From the NCBI RefSeq assembly GCF_037976825.1, contig NZ_CP150269.1, forward strand, positions 3,671,501 to 3,735,500: a stretch of 64,000 nucleotides of DNA, in the 5' to 3' direction. Shown piece by piece: positions 53,093 through 62,201 of the stretch (positions are counted from its first letter, which is position 1; each line of letters begins with the position of its first letter). This DNA is from Paenibacillus sp. FSL K6-1330. Its GTDB lineage: Bacteria > Bacillota > Bacilli > Paenibacillales > Paenibacillaceae. The notes beneath the pieces were generated by a model, which was not told the origin of the DNA, made no database searches, and worked only from the letters and a program-made list of their open reading frames with translations. The position numbers and the translations under genes were made by a program.

Positions 53093-53182
53093 TCAAAAGA
53101 CTGCAGTCCGCTCGGGAGACTCTATGTTATCAGCAACAAATACGACGAAACCAATCCACTCAGCAAATATCTGTTTACTCAT
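53093..53182 (-). CDS. Possible 29-residue peptide
   Basis: ATG 53182 on the minus strand follows AAGGAGGCGATTGTAT, a very good ribosome site. The peptide MSKQIFAEWIGFVVFVADNI continues with ESPERTAVF. It has an amphipathic/hydrophobic core; it may be a peptide gene or the retained 5' end of a lost gene. Confidence 0.35.
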   Translation of the reverse strand: MSKQIFAEWIGFVVFVADNIESPERTAVF

Positions 53183-53355
53183 ATACAATCGCCTCCTTCA
53201 GCGCCAAACGCCGTCAATGGACAGAATAACTATAATGATCTTTTGGATCGGGAGCTAGCTTTTCAGCATATATTCAAGCAAGGAGCCGTGAAGACTTAAC
53301 CAAGTCAATGATTTTATCATATTTTCTTATCTAAGCATTATTCAATGAGCCAACG

Positions 53356-53937
53356 TTATGCCTGAGATAACATCCCTTTTACAAACAATGAGACACTGTG
53401 CTTGTAGAACTCTTCCTCGGTGACGAGTTGGGACTGATAATCCCGGTGAATCAGCTCGCTCATCTGAAATCCATAGCACATCGAGAGAAAAGACATAGCG
53501 GAAAGACGCTCATCTTGTATGGCTATGACTTTTTTCTTCTGCAGTCGTTCAAAATATTCAACCAGCAAGGAGTGCAGCTTTACCGGCGGATCGGCCAGCA
53601 CTCTGTCCAATTCGGGAAGCATTCCTTTGTCGCGGATCCCAATTAAAATGATGTCCGCATTTTTATGGAAAAACAAACGGTACTGCTGGCTTACATTTAG
53701 AAGATCGATTTCCGGATTATCGGTCGCATCCTCTCTTAACAGCTTCTCAAATTGCGGGATATCGGAATGTCTTTCAATGATGGCTTCCAATATGCCTTGT
53801 TTGCTTCCAAATTGCCGGAAAATCGTAGATTCATTGACTTTAGCTTCCGTTGCAATGGTTTTGGTACTAACGCCCCGATAGCCCTTCGTTTTGATGAGCC
53901 GTGTCGCGGCTTCAATGATTCTGTCTGAAGTTTGCAT
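53356..53937 (-). CDS. TetR-family regulator of the FAH/MBL module
   Basis: 193 residues with GGAG before ATG 53937. Helix-turn-helix VSTKTIATEAKVNESTIFRQ, a long helical effector domain (SMCYGFQMSELIHRDYQSQL). Lies 93 bp after the FAH-family gene on the same strand; probably represses that gene and the divergent MBL gene through the palindrome at 55103. Confidence 0.9.
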   Translation of the reverse strand: MQTSDRIIEAATRLIKTKGYRGVSTKTIATEAKVNESTIFRQFGSKQGILEAIIERHSDIPQFEKLLREDATDNPEIDLLNVSQQYRLFFHKNADIILIGIRDKGMLPELDRVLADPPVKLHSLLVEYFERLQKKKVIAIQDERLSAMSFLSMCYGFQMSELIHRDYQSQLVTEEEFYKHSVSLFVKGMLSQA

Positions 53938-54030
53938 TGTACTTCTCCTTTTGCATATGTTAAACCTATTCTACTACAAGTTTTGCAATATGCAGCAGGA
54001 TCGGGGTTCATCATTTTCATAAACGTTTAT

Positions 54031-55041
54031 TTAAAGAAAATCGCTTCTTTGTTCCCAGCGGCTTGGTTCCGTAATCTTGACATAATCAGGCACCAATTGC
54101 GTGAGCGTGCCTAATTTATCAAATGTAATCTGGATTCGGTCAGAAGGCAATAGCCATTGTTCAGTCTCGATTGCGCAGCAATCCGGTATCGTCCCCATTC
54201 CTATAATCGTGCCTGGGAGCGGTGTGAAAACTTTGAGAACTTCCTCCATCACTTTTGCAGGGTGTGCAGAATACTCGGATGTGCTTCCCTTCCAATACAG
54301 TCTCTCCCCGATGCGTACATCCACATCCAATGCCAGCGGGTTGTCGATTTCATCCGGCGTAACCAGATAGGGTCCTATTCCTTTGCTACGATCAAAATCT
54401 TTGCAGCGCGTCGGTCCGGTCATCGCCTGGAAATCCAGCCACTGCACATCACGGATAGTACTGTCGTTAAAAATAACATAACCTGCAATACAGTTCCCCT
54501 TCCCTGTAACAAAGGCCAGCTCCGGCTCGATATCCAGATAGGAAGAGTACGAAGGCCAATGAATCGTATCCCCATCGCCAATTAATGCATTATGGTTACA
54601 CTTATAATAACTGAAAGTTACTTTATTCGGATCTTGCTGGAATTTTTCGGAGATTTGACTTATAAGCTCTTCTCGTTCCGGCCCTGTATATTCTCTTTGC
54701 AGCAGATTTACGCCAGCATTTCTCAGATGTCTTGGCGTCAGCCCGAAATCGATAAGCGCAGCCGGATTCGGAACCGGCGGCAGCAGGTTTACCGCTGCAA
54801 TCGGGCTGATTTCATTTTCATTGAATTGATGAAACTGTTCGATAGCATATTGCATCATTTCCTTAGCGGCATCATAACTTGCCGGTAAATAATGAAGATA
54901 GCTGTCCATACTTTCGAGACTGTCAACGAATGTTCCCTGCTTTTTCATGATTGCGACAAAAGACACGACAAATTTCTCGTTAATTACAAGCCCAAACAAA
55001 GGTTCCTGGGATGTATTGGTCTGAAAAGTTACTAGTTTCAT
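54031..55041 (-). CDS. Fumarylacetoacetate hydrolase family protein
   Basis: 336 residues. The catalytic core has the metal-binding SYLDIEPELAFVTGKG, VIFNDSTIRDVQWLDFQAMT, CKDFDRSKGIGPYLVTPDEI and PLPGTIIGMGTIPDC, all FAH hallmarks. FAH enzymes cleave C-C bonds or hydrolyse/isomerise beta-diketo acids in aromatic and related catabolism. Paired divergently with an MBL-fold hydrolase, suggesting a small degradative module with unknown substrate. Confidence 0.88.
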   Translation of the reverse strand: MKLVTFQTNTSQEPLFGLVINEKFVVSFVAIMKKQGTFVDSLESMDSYLHYLPASYDAAKEMMQYAIEQFHQFNENEISPIAAVNLLPPVPNPAALIDFGLTPRHLRNAGVNLLQREYTGPEREELISQISEKFQQDPNKVTFSYYKCNHNALIGDGDTIHWPSYSSYLDIEPELAFVTGKGNCIAGYVIFNDSTIRDVQWLDFQAMTGPTRCKDFDRSKGIGPYLVTPDEIDNPLALDVDVRIGERLYWKGSTSEYSAHPAKVMEEVLKVFTPLPGTIIGMGTIPDCCAIETEQWLLPSDRIQITFDKLGTLTQLVPDYVKITEPSRWEQRSDFL

Positions 55042-55102
55042 GGTTAAGCGCCTCGATCCTTGTAGTGTGATGTTGTTCTGTTACTATCATATAGTATAGA
55101 AT

Positions 55103-55130
55103 AAATGCATGCAAGTACATGCTTGCATTT
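55103..55130. promoter_or_regulatory. Long palindromic operator between FAH and MBL genes
   Basis: 28 bp reading AAATGCATGCAAGT on one side and ACATGCTTGCATTT on the other, near-perfect dyad symmetry, centred in the divergent promoter region. Confidence 0.65.
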
Positions 55131-55204
55131 TTCTTTCCATTCTCTATAATAAGACTTAGTCAGTAGGCCTTATCCTAAAAACATATACTCAAAGGAGAAT
55201 TTTT

Positions 55205-56227
55205 ATGAAGTATGGACGTATTATCCAAAAACCTCGCGTTAAATTTTTTGAAGTTGCAGATGGCGTCTTTGCCGGTATTTCGCCATATCGCGGCATCAGT
55301 TGGGCCAATGCCGGGTTCATCAACAAGGGTGAAGGGCTGGTGTATGACACGTTCTTCGATTTGTTCCATGCGAGGGAAATGCGGGAGGCTTTTATGGAAG
55401 TAAGCAACGGCGGCTCTCCCGCATATGTGGTGAATTCGCACTATAACAGCGACCATGCCTGGGGCAACAAAGTGTTTGAAGATGCTTGCATTATTATGCA
55501 CAAGGAAGCCTCCAGAGAGCGTCTCACCGAAAATATCGCCTGGATGGACAGCGTCATCAGAAGAGGAAAGGATTCTCCGGAATCGACTTCGGGCGAGCGG
55601 TTCTTTGCAGCGGAATTTGAAGGATTCGACCTGGAAGGCGTAGAATGGGTACTCCCGAATATTGAGATAAAGGACGATATCAACATCCGTCTTGGCGATA
55701 CGGAAGTTATGATTTACAACGTAGCTCCGGCCCACTCTGACAGTGACTTGCTACTGTGGATGCCAAAAGAAAAAGTACTATTCGCTGGCGATGTCGTGTT
55801 TAACGGTTGTACAGCGTACAGTGAAGAGGGAACCCTCAATTGGGTTAAAGTACTTGATCGCATTATTGATGAATTTAAACCCGAAATCGTTGTTCCAGGA
55901 CATGGCGCCATCTGCGGCCTGGACTTCGTGGAGGAGCAAAGAGAATACCTATTGAACCTGATCAGCGAGTTCAACAAGCATTACAATGACGAAATTGATT
56001 CCTTGTCCCTGACTAAGCAAATTGATATTTCCCGCTTCCTTCATTGGATTCAGCCAGAACGCTTGTATGTAACAGTGGATATCCTATTGAAAAGCAAACG
56101 AGGATTACCACCCCTTCCAAGTTGGAACGAGGTGCCTGCTAAGCTGGAAGACATGAAAGCTTTTTTGGTCGGGAAATATGGCAATCAGATCAAGCCATGG
56201 GACCCTATGAGTGTTTGGCAAGAATAG
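55205..56227 (+). CDS. MBL-fold metallo-hydrolase
   Basis: 340 residues, AAAGGAG before ATG 55205. Metallo-beta-lactamase motif VNSHYNSDHAWGN (HxxxDH variant), later APAHSDSDLLLW, FAGDVVF and VPGHGAICG supply the other metal ligands. The long C-terminal extension (from about 250) is helical. Broad hydrolase class; function likely linked to the divergent FAH-family enzyme. Ends in a strong terminator. Confidence 0.88.
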   Translation: MKYGRIIQKPRVKFFEVADGVFAGISPYRGISWANAGFINKGEGLVYDTFFDLFHAREMREAFMEVSNGGSPAYVVNSHYNSDHAWGNKVFEDACIIMHKEASRERLTENIAWMDSVIRRGKDSPESTSGERFFAAEFEGFDLEGVEWVLPNIEIKDDINIRLGDTEVMIYNVAPAHSDSDLLLWMPKEKVLFAGDVVFNGCTAYSEEGTLNWVKVLDRIIDEFKPEIVVPGHGAICGLDFVEEQREYLLNLISEFNKHYNDEIDSLSLTKQIDISRFLHWIQPERLYVTVDILLKSKRGLPPLPSWNEVPAKLEDMKAFLVGKYGNQIKPWDPMSVWQE

Positions 56228-56249
56228 CAATTTGAGGAGCCTACAAAAC

Positions 56250-56295
56250 AAAAAACGGCCCTGTCGCAAACGATGCGAACAGTGGCCGTTTTTTT
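56250..56295. terminator. Bidirectional terminator after the MBL gene
   Basis: AAAAAACGGCC / GGCCGTTTTTTT with an inner CTGT/ACAG pairing. Confidence 0.88.
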
Positions 56296-56454
56296 GAATG
56301 ATCCACGGAAATAAAATCGGCGCTTAGAACCATGGAGATGGACTAATGACTTACTAGTAGAACTCTATTTAAACGATATAACTAATATTTGATGTTAAGT
56401 GTATTTCTCTTCTTTAAAGGGATTCCAAGACTTTTCGCGGTAGCCACCATCACT

Positions 56455-56612
56455 AAACTGCGCGTTAGTTTAACAAAAATGGCATCTTCTGCTGATGAGA
56501 TCATATCGGGAATGTAACAAAGTTCTTGTCATTGATCCCTTAAATTAGAAAAACCGCGCGGGACGCAGTTTCTTAAAGGACTAAGTTCTTCGTTACCCGT
56601 TAGTTTAATCCA
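56455..56612. repeat. Degenerate CR1-like repeat
   Basis: GCGCGTTAGTTTAAC start, AAAGTTCTTGTC, AAAAACCGCGC..GCAG and a closing ACCCGTTAGTTTAAT. The order is that of CR1 but most arms are lost. Confidence 0.5.
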
Positions 56613-56664
56613 ATGCCCTTTGATCGATCGTTTGTTGCACAGATTGATCAATTAGTACCTGAAG

Positions 56665-56743
56665 TTGCCCGTTAGCTTAACGCGGCTACCGATCTATGCC
56701 GACAGCCGCGTTTTAGTTTATTAAGCTATAGAGTTCCGTTAGT
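56665..56743. repeat. CR2 repeat, copy 10
   Basis: TTGCCCGTTAGCTTAAC, hairpin GCGGCTACCGA / CCGACAGCCGC, ATTAAGCTATAG, TTCCGTTAGTTGAG. A solitary CR1 end (CACGTTCTTGTTCCTCGACA) follows at 56846-56865, 4 bp from the next gene's stop. Confidence 0.88.
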
Positions 56744-56868
56744 TGAGTGGCTTTACAATTCTAAAATCATGTTTGAAAAGGCTTCAGTTTTTCTTGAGTT
56801 AGGTGAACTAAGGTTGCTCCTAACGTTTCGTTAACGTGGAGTTTTACACGTTCTTGTTCCTCGACAGA

Positions 56869-57618
56869 TCAAGCTTCCGGCTTAACTGTTATGCCCAACT
56901 TCTTATAAAAAGGTTGTATCTGCTGCAACAATTGCTCTATATTCATTTGATCTTCCTTTGACAGCCGTTCAATATGAACACTACCATCCGGATCATATTT
57001 TTTCTCGTCATAAGCCCTCAATTCATTTAATAATTTTTGAAACTCATCAAATTCTTCTTTGCTGAATATTTGCCCTGCTTCATCTAGCACTCCATTCCAA
57101 AAAGTAGTGCTATCTATAAGTTTAACTTCTCCCTTCGTTGATTGAACTTCATTTAATTTGCGAAAGAGTGGCTCTAGCTCTGCGGTTAACCTTCTATAGT
57201 TTTTTTGCTCTCCTACGCTCAATCTCTCAATATGAAAATCCCCTTTTGTATCGGCAATTTTCAAATTAAGGAGGCCCCATTCTTTTAGTAAGGACATCCA
57301 TTTTGTAAACTCCTCTTCACTGAGGTTTTGTTTGGCGGTCTGCAGCTTTGCCTCCAGCTCATCATATTGCTTTTGAGTTACTCCGATATTGTCCCGCGAA
57401 CCATAGATGGAATCAGCTATGTAGCTATAACCGGCAAAAGCACCTGTTGGGATTAACAATGTAGCGGCCAAAATACATGCAACGACCCACTTTTTCATTC
57501 GTCTTCCTTCTTGAATGTGTCCGACTTTGTTAAGTATTTTTTCCTTGAGCTCCGTTGGTGCGTTCCATTCTTTAGTCTCTTCCTTAAAAGCGGTTTTCAA
57601 TCTTTCATCGAAACTCAT
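56869..57618 (-). CDS. Membrane anti-sigma factor (DUF3600-like)
   Basis: 249 residues from ATG 57618 (GGTGGAGGGG upstream), overlapping the end of the sigma gene. Cytoplasmic N-terminus of about 40 residues (FKEETKEWNAPTELKEKILN), one membrane segment (WVVACILAATLLIPTGAFA), then two similar extracytoplasmic units with HIERLSVGEQKNYRRL and HIERLSKEDQMNIEQL. This duplication and the gene order suggest a DUF3600-type anti-sigma factor; name from memory. Confidence 0.8.
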   Translation of the reverse strand: MSFDERLKTAFKEETKEWNAPTELKEKILNKVGHIQEGRRMKKWVVACILAATLLIPTGAFAGYSYIADSIYGSRDNIGVTQKQYDELEAKLQTAKQNLSEEEFTKWMSLLKEWGLLNLKIADTKGDFHIERLSVGEQKNYRRLTAELEPLFRKLNEVQSTKGEVKLIDSTTFWNGVLDEAGQIFSKEEFDEFQKLLNELRAYDEKKYDPDGSVHIERLSKEDQMNIEQLLQQIQPFYKKLGITVKPEA

Positions 57619-57619
57619 T

Positions 57620-58192
57620 TTACCCCTCCACCTTTCCCATAGCCAGAATGCTAATTTTCTGTTTTTTGCGCATCTTTTGCAAAGCAGCATGAATCCGTGA
57701 TTTTACCGTCCCAAGAGGGATTTCTAATGTGGCTGCAATCTCTTCTTGCGTGTAATCATTCATATAATGCAGAATAACAACTAGCTTTAGCTTATAAGGA
57801 AGTCGATCTACGCTTTCAAGTAGCGATTGATTCGATAGTTTGTTGACCACCTCACTTGAGATATCATAGACCACGGCTTGATCAATCTGTTCAGCTTTTT
57901 TGATGATCCGCATATGTGTCCAACTCTTTCTGCGGTGAGCCTGAATTTGCCGCATGACCACTCCCATTAACCAAGGCCGAAACGGCCTGCTTACGTCAAA
58001 CTTTTCAAGAGACCGGTATAATTGAATATAAATCTCCTGAATGACATCCTCTGCATCTGATGGTTCCCGAATAAGGAAATAAACAGTATTGTAAACGTCC
58101 TTAATGGTTGCTTCATATAACTCGCCAAACGCATCACGGTTCCCGGCCAACGTAAGCGAAATAAGCCTTGCATATTCAGATGGATGATTCAT
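57620..58192 (-). CDS. ECF-type RNA polymerase sigma factor
   Basis: 190 residues with GGGGAGGAGG before ATG 58192. Sigma-2 AFGELYEATIKDVYNTVYFL and DAEDVIQEIYIQLYRSLEKF; sigma-4 YTQEEIAATLEIPLGTVKSR. Coupled to the anti-sigma gene. It is a second, separate ECF system from the one at 7494; the TGAACC-N17-GTnnA motif is not obvious here. Confidence 0.92.
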   Translation of the reverse strand: MNHPSEYARLISLTLAGNRDAFGELYEATIKDVYNTVYFLIREPSDAEDVIQEIYIQLYRSLEKFDVSRPFRPWLMGVVMRQIQAHRRKSWTHMRIIKKAEQIDQAVVYDISSEVVNKLSNQSLLESVDRLPYKLKLVVILHYMNDYTQEEIAATLEIPLGTVKSRIHAALQKMRKKQKISILAMGKVEG

Positions 58193-58270
58193 CTGCTACC
58201 TCCTCCCCTTCGGTCTTACAGTATATATTGGTAATAATTATAGATATCGTTCGAATTATTTCAAAATATA

Positions 58271-58350
58271 GGACAAGAACTTGTACCGATAAAACAAAAA
58301 AGCCGCTAAATTAGCGACTTTCAATGGGAACATGTTCTTGTCCCCCGACA
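58271..58350. repeat. CR1 repeat, copy 15, right half only
   Basis: Begins at the right palindrome arm (GGACAAGAACTTGTACCGAT), keeps hairpin and CCCCCGACA end; everything to the left is missing. It sits 79 bp upstream of the sigma gene start. Confidence 0.92.
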
Positions 58351-58578
58351 TTTGTCGGAATGTTTATTTTGATTTCTGTTCTGTCGTGTCCTCCTTCATG
58401 TATAGATCTCTCCCCCTCCCCAAAAAAACCTTACCAAGTTTTTTTGGTGGAATCTCTAAAAAAACTTGCCGTTACTTGTGACACGGTTCACCATAACGGT
58501 CATAACGGCGAAATTTTTGTTTACAATGAAATAAAATAAAAGTACCCCAGGCAAGAGCTATAAAGAAATCAATGCAGT
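58351..58578. other. Gene-free stretch
   Basis: Short open frames only; an AACTTGCCGTTACTTGTGAC stretch resembles debris near 27330-27375 in inverse order. No gene supported. Confidence 0.35.
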
Positions 58579-58616
58579 AAAAAGACACTGATATTCTATT
58601 CATCAGTGTCTTTTTT
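58579..58616. terminator. Terminator serving the ABC-F gene
   Basis: AAAAGACACTGAT / ATCAGTGTCTTTTTT; also active on the minus strand because of the A run on the left. Confidence 0.85.
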
Positions 58617-58733
58617 GTTGATATTTTCCACCAACATCATGTTTCATCGTTGAACTCAGACTAATTCACATTAGCCCTATTCGCTGTAACTGACTTCACT
58701 TTCTTGTAATCATTTCAATCAGAGAGTTGTAAA

Positions 58734-60473
58734 TTAAAGCAACTTAATTAGCTCTTCTAGCTCATCAACCAATACTTTTGCAAATTCAAAATTAGTATCT
58801 TTTAAAGCCATTTCTATTTTCATTTCAACTGCTTTTTTGTTTTGTTCCGCTTCTAAATAGTCTTTATCAAAGTGACTAGCGTAAATCATCTGTTTAAATT
58901 TTTTCATAGTCATTTTTCTAATCGTCTTATTGTCAATGATTAATACATAATCCATACCATTTACAACAGAATAGAAATCATGAGATATCATGAGAATTGC
59001 ACCTTTATAGTCTTCAATGGCTTTTTCCAGTGCAATTTGTGTATATGTGTCTAAATGGCTTGTCGGTTCATCAAGAAGCAATACGTTTGCATTACTAGCA
59101 GAAACTTTAGCCAATTGAAGTATGTTTTTTTCTCCACCAGATAGTGATTCAATCTTTTGATTAACGATTTCGCCTTCAAAGCCATAGTTTGAAATATACG
59201 ATCTAACTTCATCATAAGTTTTAAAACCAGCATCGATGAATTCTTCTAGTATTGTATTGGAATCTTTTAGTATTTCGCCTTGATTCTGAGATAAATAAGC
59301 CACCTTAACATCATCATTTATTTCAATGGAATCATGATTATTGTTAAAGATATCTCGGAGTAAAGTCGTTTTCCCTGTACCGTTTGGACCAATAATGGCT
59401 ACTTTATCCGTAGATTTTATCTCAAAGCTCACATTCTCTAAAAGCAGTTCATCAAAGGCAACACTATAATTATTGACTTTTACAACAATGTTGTCTTCAA
59501 TTTCATTCTCAATACCGAAACTGATATTCGGTTGCTTAATATCAACAAATGGTGCCTTAATTCTACGCGCTTCCAATCTCTCTTGAAATCTAACTCTAGC
59601 TTTTAACGCTCTACCTCTAGATGCATCTGAATTAATAGTTGCGATAGCTCTAAGATTATCAATAATGTTATCGTATCTCTCAATTTCTTCAGCTTCAGCG
59701 ACTGCGATTTCTTGCAACTCAATTTTTGTCTGAAGTAATGAGAAGTTATACTCAATATATCGCCCATCAAACTCTTGGATCTCTGTGTTTTCAAGGTGAA
59801 TAATTTTGTTGAAACAATGATTCAATAGATAACGATTGTGCGTAACAACTAGCAGTATGCCTTTGTGAGTATTAATAAGTTTTTTAAGCGCATTTAGGTT
59901 CTCAAAATCTAAAAATACATCCGGCTCGTCCATGATCATTAAGTCTGGACTATTAAGCATTTCCTTCATTACTTGAATAAGTTTGAATTCCCCGCCGCTC
60001 AGGTCGGATACCCTAACATCTTTTAGCTTCAAGAGGTTTGCTAGATTTAGCTTCTTATTAATGTTACTCTCAAAATTATCTCCGCCCATTGCATCAAATG
60101 CGTCTAAAGCGAATTGATACTTTTCGAGTAACGGCTCAATATCCGATGATGTTTCCATTTCATTACAAATAGATGTTATTTCATTTTGTAGCTTAATAAA
60201 ATCTTCTCCGATATATTCAAAAACAGTTGTTTCTTTAGTTCTGTCTAGTTGGGAGAACTGACTTACATACCCAATTTTGCAGGTTGGATCTATCTCTAAC
60301 GTGCCTTCGAACAAATATTTTTCTGGATCCATCAGTATATCGATCAGTGTACTTTTACCACTGCCACTAGTTCCAATAAAAGCGCAATGCTGTGCCTCTT
60401 CTAACGTAAATGAAATGTCTTTATATAGTTCTTTTTGTGGAAATGAGAAGGATATGTTTTCAACTTTTATCAT
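58734..60473 (-). CDS. ABC-F family ATPase (ribosome-protection type)
   Basis: 579 residues, no membrane segments, two ABC modules. Walker A GTSGSGKST (about 34-42) and GPNGTGKTT (about 365-373); signatures DLSGGEFK and SLSGGEKN; Walker B LMIMDEPDVFLD and VLLLDEPTSHLD. The linker between modules (about 235-310, IERYDNIIDNLRAIATINSD, RGRALKARVRFQERL) is the region that reaches the ribosomal P site in this family. It may confer resistance to peptidyl-transferase antibiotics or be a housekeeping translation factor. Distinctly AT-rich compared with the core region, suggesting transfer. Confidence 0.88.
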   Translation of the reverse strand: MIKVENISFSFPQKELYKDISFTLEEAQHCAFIGTSGSGKSTLIDILMDPEKYLFEGTLEIDPTCKIGYVSQFSQLDRTKETTVFEYIGEDFIKLQNEITSICNEMETSSDIEPLLEKYQFALDAFDAMGGDNFESNINKKLNLANLLKLKDVRVSDLSGGEFKLIQVMKEMLNSPDLMIMDEPDVFLDFENLNALKKLINTHKGILLVVTHNRYLLNHCFNKIIHLENTEIQEFDGRYIEYNFSLLQTKIELQEIAVAEAEEIERYDNIIDNLRAIATINSDASRGRALKARVRFQERLEARRIKAPFVDIKQPNISFGIENEIEDNIVVKVNNYSVAFDELLLENVSFEIKSTDKVAIIGPNGTGKTTLLRDIFNNNHDSIEINDDVKVAYLSQNQGEILKDSNTILEEFIDAGFKTYDEVRSYISNYGFEGEIVNQKIESLSGGEKNILQLAKVSASNANVLLLDEPTSHLDTYTQIALEKAIEDYKGAILMISHDFYSVVNGMDYVLIIDNKTIRKMTMKKFKQMIYASHFDKDYLEAEQNKKAVEMKIEMALKDTNFEFAKVLVDELEELIKLL

Positions 60474-60617
60474 AGTAGTGCCTTTCTTTATAACTAAAAT
60501 GGTGACTATTATTAAATGTATTGTCGAACACAGACTTTTAGAGTAACACTCTTTACTACCAAGTTCAATCCATTTTCAGCCCTTACCCTCACTTCGAAAT
60601 TCTAATACTTTCTTTAG

Positions 60618-61016
60618 AATGGTGGCTTGTTGGACGATTTTCAGAATCAACCATTGCTTACTATAATGAAGATCCATCAAAAACGACGTTTACAGAAGAT
60701 GACTGGACCAATGAAGACAGGGAAGGCTTGTTCGACCACAATATGGTTTCAAAATCGATGGAAGAAGAAGCAGCCTGGACGTTTATCCAATCCCATGAAA
60801 ATACATCAAACAAAATCATGACAATGATCCACCCTACGCATATTATGGGACCAAGCTTTGTGCCTTGGCACAATGATATAATTTATGCCATGCTTCGCGA
60901 CGATAGAGCTATGGCAGATTCGCAACTATATTGGGTTGATGTGCGCGACGCAGCGGCAATGAACATTGCGTTGATGAAATCTATGGGTCGCGGACATAGA
61001 ATCGACGAACTCCCCA
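60618..61016 (+). pseudogene. NAD-dependent epimerase/dehydratase fragment
   Basis: The plus strand is open from about 60618 and reads FSESTIAYYNEDPSK, DWTNEDREGLFDHNMVSKSM, ENTSNKIMTMIHPTHIMGPS and LYWVDVRDAAAMNIALMKSM, the middle of an extended short-chain dehydrogenase with a substrate loop and VDVRDAA motif. The Rossmann N-terminus and the C-terminus are missing; the right end stops where a solitary CR1 end (CTATGTTTTTGTCACCCGACA form, 61020-61042) begins. Confidence 0.65.
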
Positions 61017-61078
61017 AGTTACTATGTTTTTGTCACCCGACAAATAGGACCATCCCATAAATTGAATAAAATAGAGCT

Positions 61079-61127
61079 AAAAAAGAAGACATTCTTCCTA
61101 AAAATGGGGTTGAATGTCTACTTTTTT
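61079..61127. terminator. Hairpin terminator
   Basis: AGACATTC / GAATGTCT with A-rich left and TTTTTT right flanks. Confidence 0.7.
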
Positions 61128-61182
61128 GAAGTCTATACATACTCCTTAACCAGTTGAGAACCCTGCAGCTCCCTTCGGATCG

Positions 61183-62058
61183 TCAGTTGATTTCTATGGT
61201 CAGGGAGCTTGTGAAATTCGCCCCCGGCTCCAGGGTGATTATTCCCTCTTTAGCTTGAAGTTCACCTTCAAAGACGTCCATATCCGCTACTCCTTGCCAA
61301 GGCTCGATGCATATGAAGGGAGCGTTCAAAGGCTGCCAGATGCCGAGGTCGGGAAAACCCTTATAGGTGACAACTACGCTTTTGGCGGAGTGCTTGCTTC
61401 TAAGCGAAATCTGCCGAGAGCTCACATTTCGGAAAATCAATGCGCCTTCGGCGAACATTTCATGGGATAACGGCAGGATGGTCTCTTGTTTCAGAACGGG
61501 CTCCGATTTGCCGCTGATCAGCAGGCCGTCCGAATTCAAGAACAACCTTTCAAGGTTTTCCGATTCAGCGAACTCCAGATAGTAATCGCTCAGGCTACCG
61601 TTGTCATCAAGCGGACAATTGAACGCCGGGTGGGTCCCGAGCTGGAAGAAGAGATTCTGTTCATCGCTATTTTCCACCCGGTAACTAAGTTCCAGTGTGC
61701 TTGCATTCAGTTTATATGTAATATATAGGTTGAATTTAAAAGGATAACTGGCCAGGGTTTTCTCATCATAAGAGAGGCGGTAAACCGCGTGGGTGTCGCT
61801 TTCTTGGACTAGCGTAAATTCGCTGCGTCTGGCGAATCCGTGATTGCCGATCTTATAGGCTTTGCCGCCCACCTTAATCTCTCCGTTCCGGGCCGCACCA
61901 ATAATGGGAAACAGCACCGGAGAACGACCTGTCCAATACGTGGCGTCACCGCTCCAGATGTATTCAGCTTCCGGATCCAGCTTTCTGAAGCTGATCAGTT
62001 CCGCCCCAAGGGTATTAATCTCAGCTTCTGCCGAGCTGCTGCGCAAAATTTTATTCAT
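61183..62058 (-). CDS. Aldose 1-epimerase family protein (LacX-like)
   Basis: 291 residues, AAAGGGGAG before ATG 62058. A galactose-mutarotase-like beta-supersandwich: NTLGAELISFRKLD at the start, YIWSGDATYWTGRSPVLFPI, the His of NHGFARRSEF, QLGTHPAFNCPL with the second catalytic His, and WQPLNAPFICIEPWQGVADM with the catalytic Glu. It interconverts anomers of a sugar or sugar phosphate. Monocistronic. Confidence 0.9.
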   Translation of the reverse strand: MNKILRSSSAEAEINTLGAELISFRKLDPEAEYIWSGDATYWTGRSPVLFPIIGAARNGEIKVGGKAYKIGNHGFARRSEFTLVQESDTHAVYRLSYDEKTLASYPFKFNLYITYKLNASTLELSYRVENSDEQNLFFQLGTHPAFNCPLDDNGSLSDYYLEFAESENLERLFLNSDGLLISGKSEPVLKQETILPLSHEMFAEGALIFRNVSSRQISLRSKHSAKSVVVTYKGFPDLGIWQPLNAPFICIEPWQGVADMDVFEGELQAKEGIITLEPGANFTSSLTIEIN

Positions 62059-62120
62059 TGTTGTACTCCCCTTTCATACTTATAGTCCAGATACCCATAT
62101 TATATCAAAATTCTTGAGGG

Positions 62121-62193
62121 AGTTGAGAAAACGACAGCCAATTCATCAGCTGCCGTTTCTTCGTGCTTATTGAGCTATCGTTCTCCGTTAGTT
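62121..62193. repeat. CR2 repeat, copy 11
   Basis: Left box lost; hairpin ACGACAGC / GCTGCCGT, CTTATTGAGCTATCG, TTCTCCGTTAGTT. The next gene's stop lies 9 bp away. Confidence 0.8.
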
Positions 62194-62201
62194 GAATCCA
62201 T

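Noticed and set aside
17561..58350. CRISPR array
   Set aside because: CR1 copies are about 195 bp and separated by kilobases with genes; there are no short regular spacers and no cas genes.
58324..58539. 71-codon plus-strand frame
   Set aside because: Starts inside the CR1 end and has no ribosome site; the C-terminal words are not a known family.
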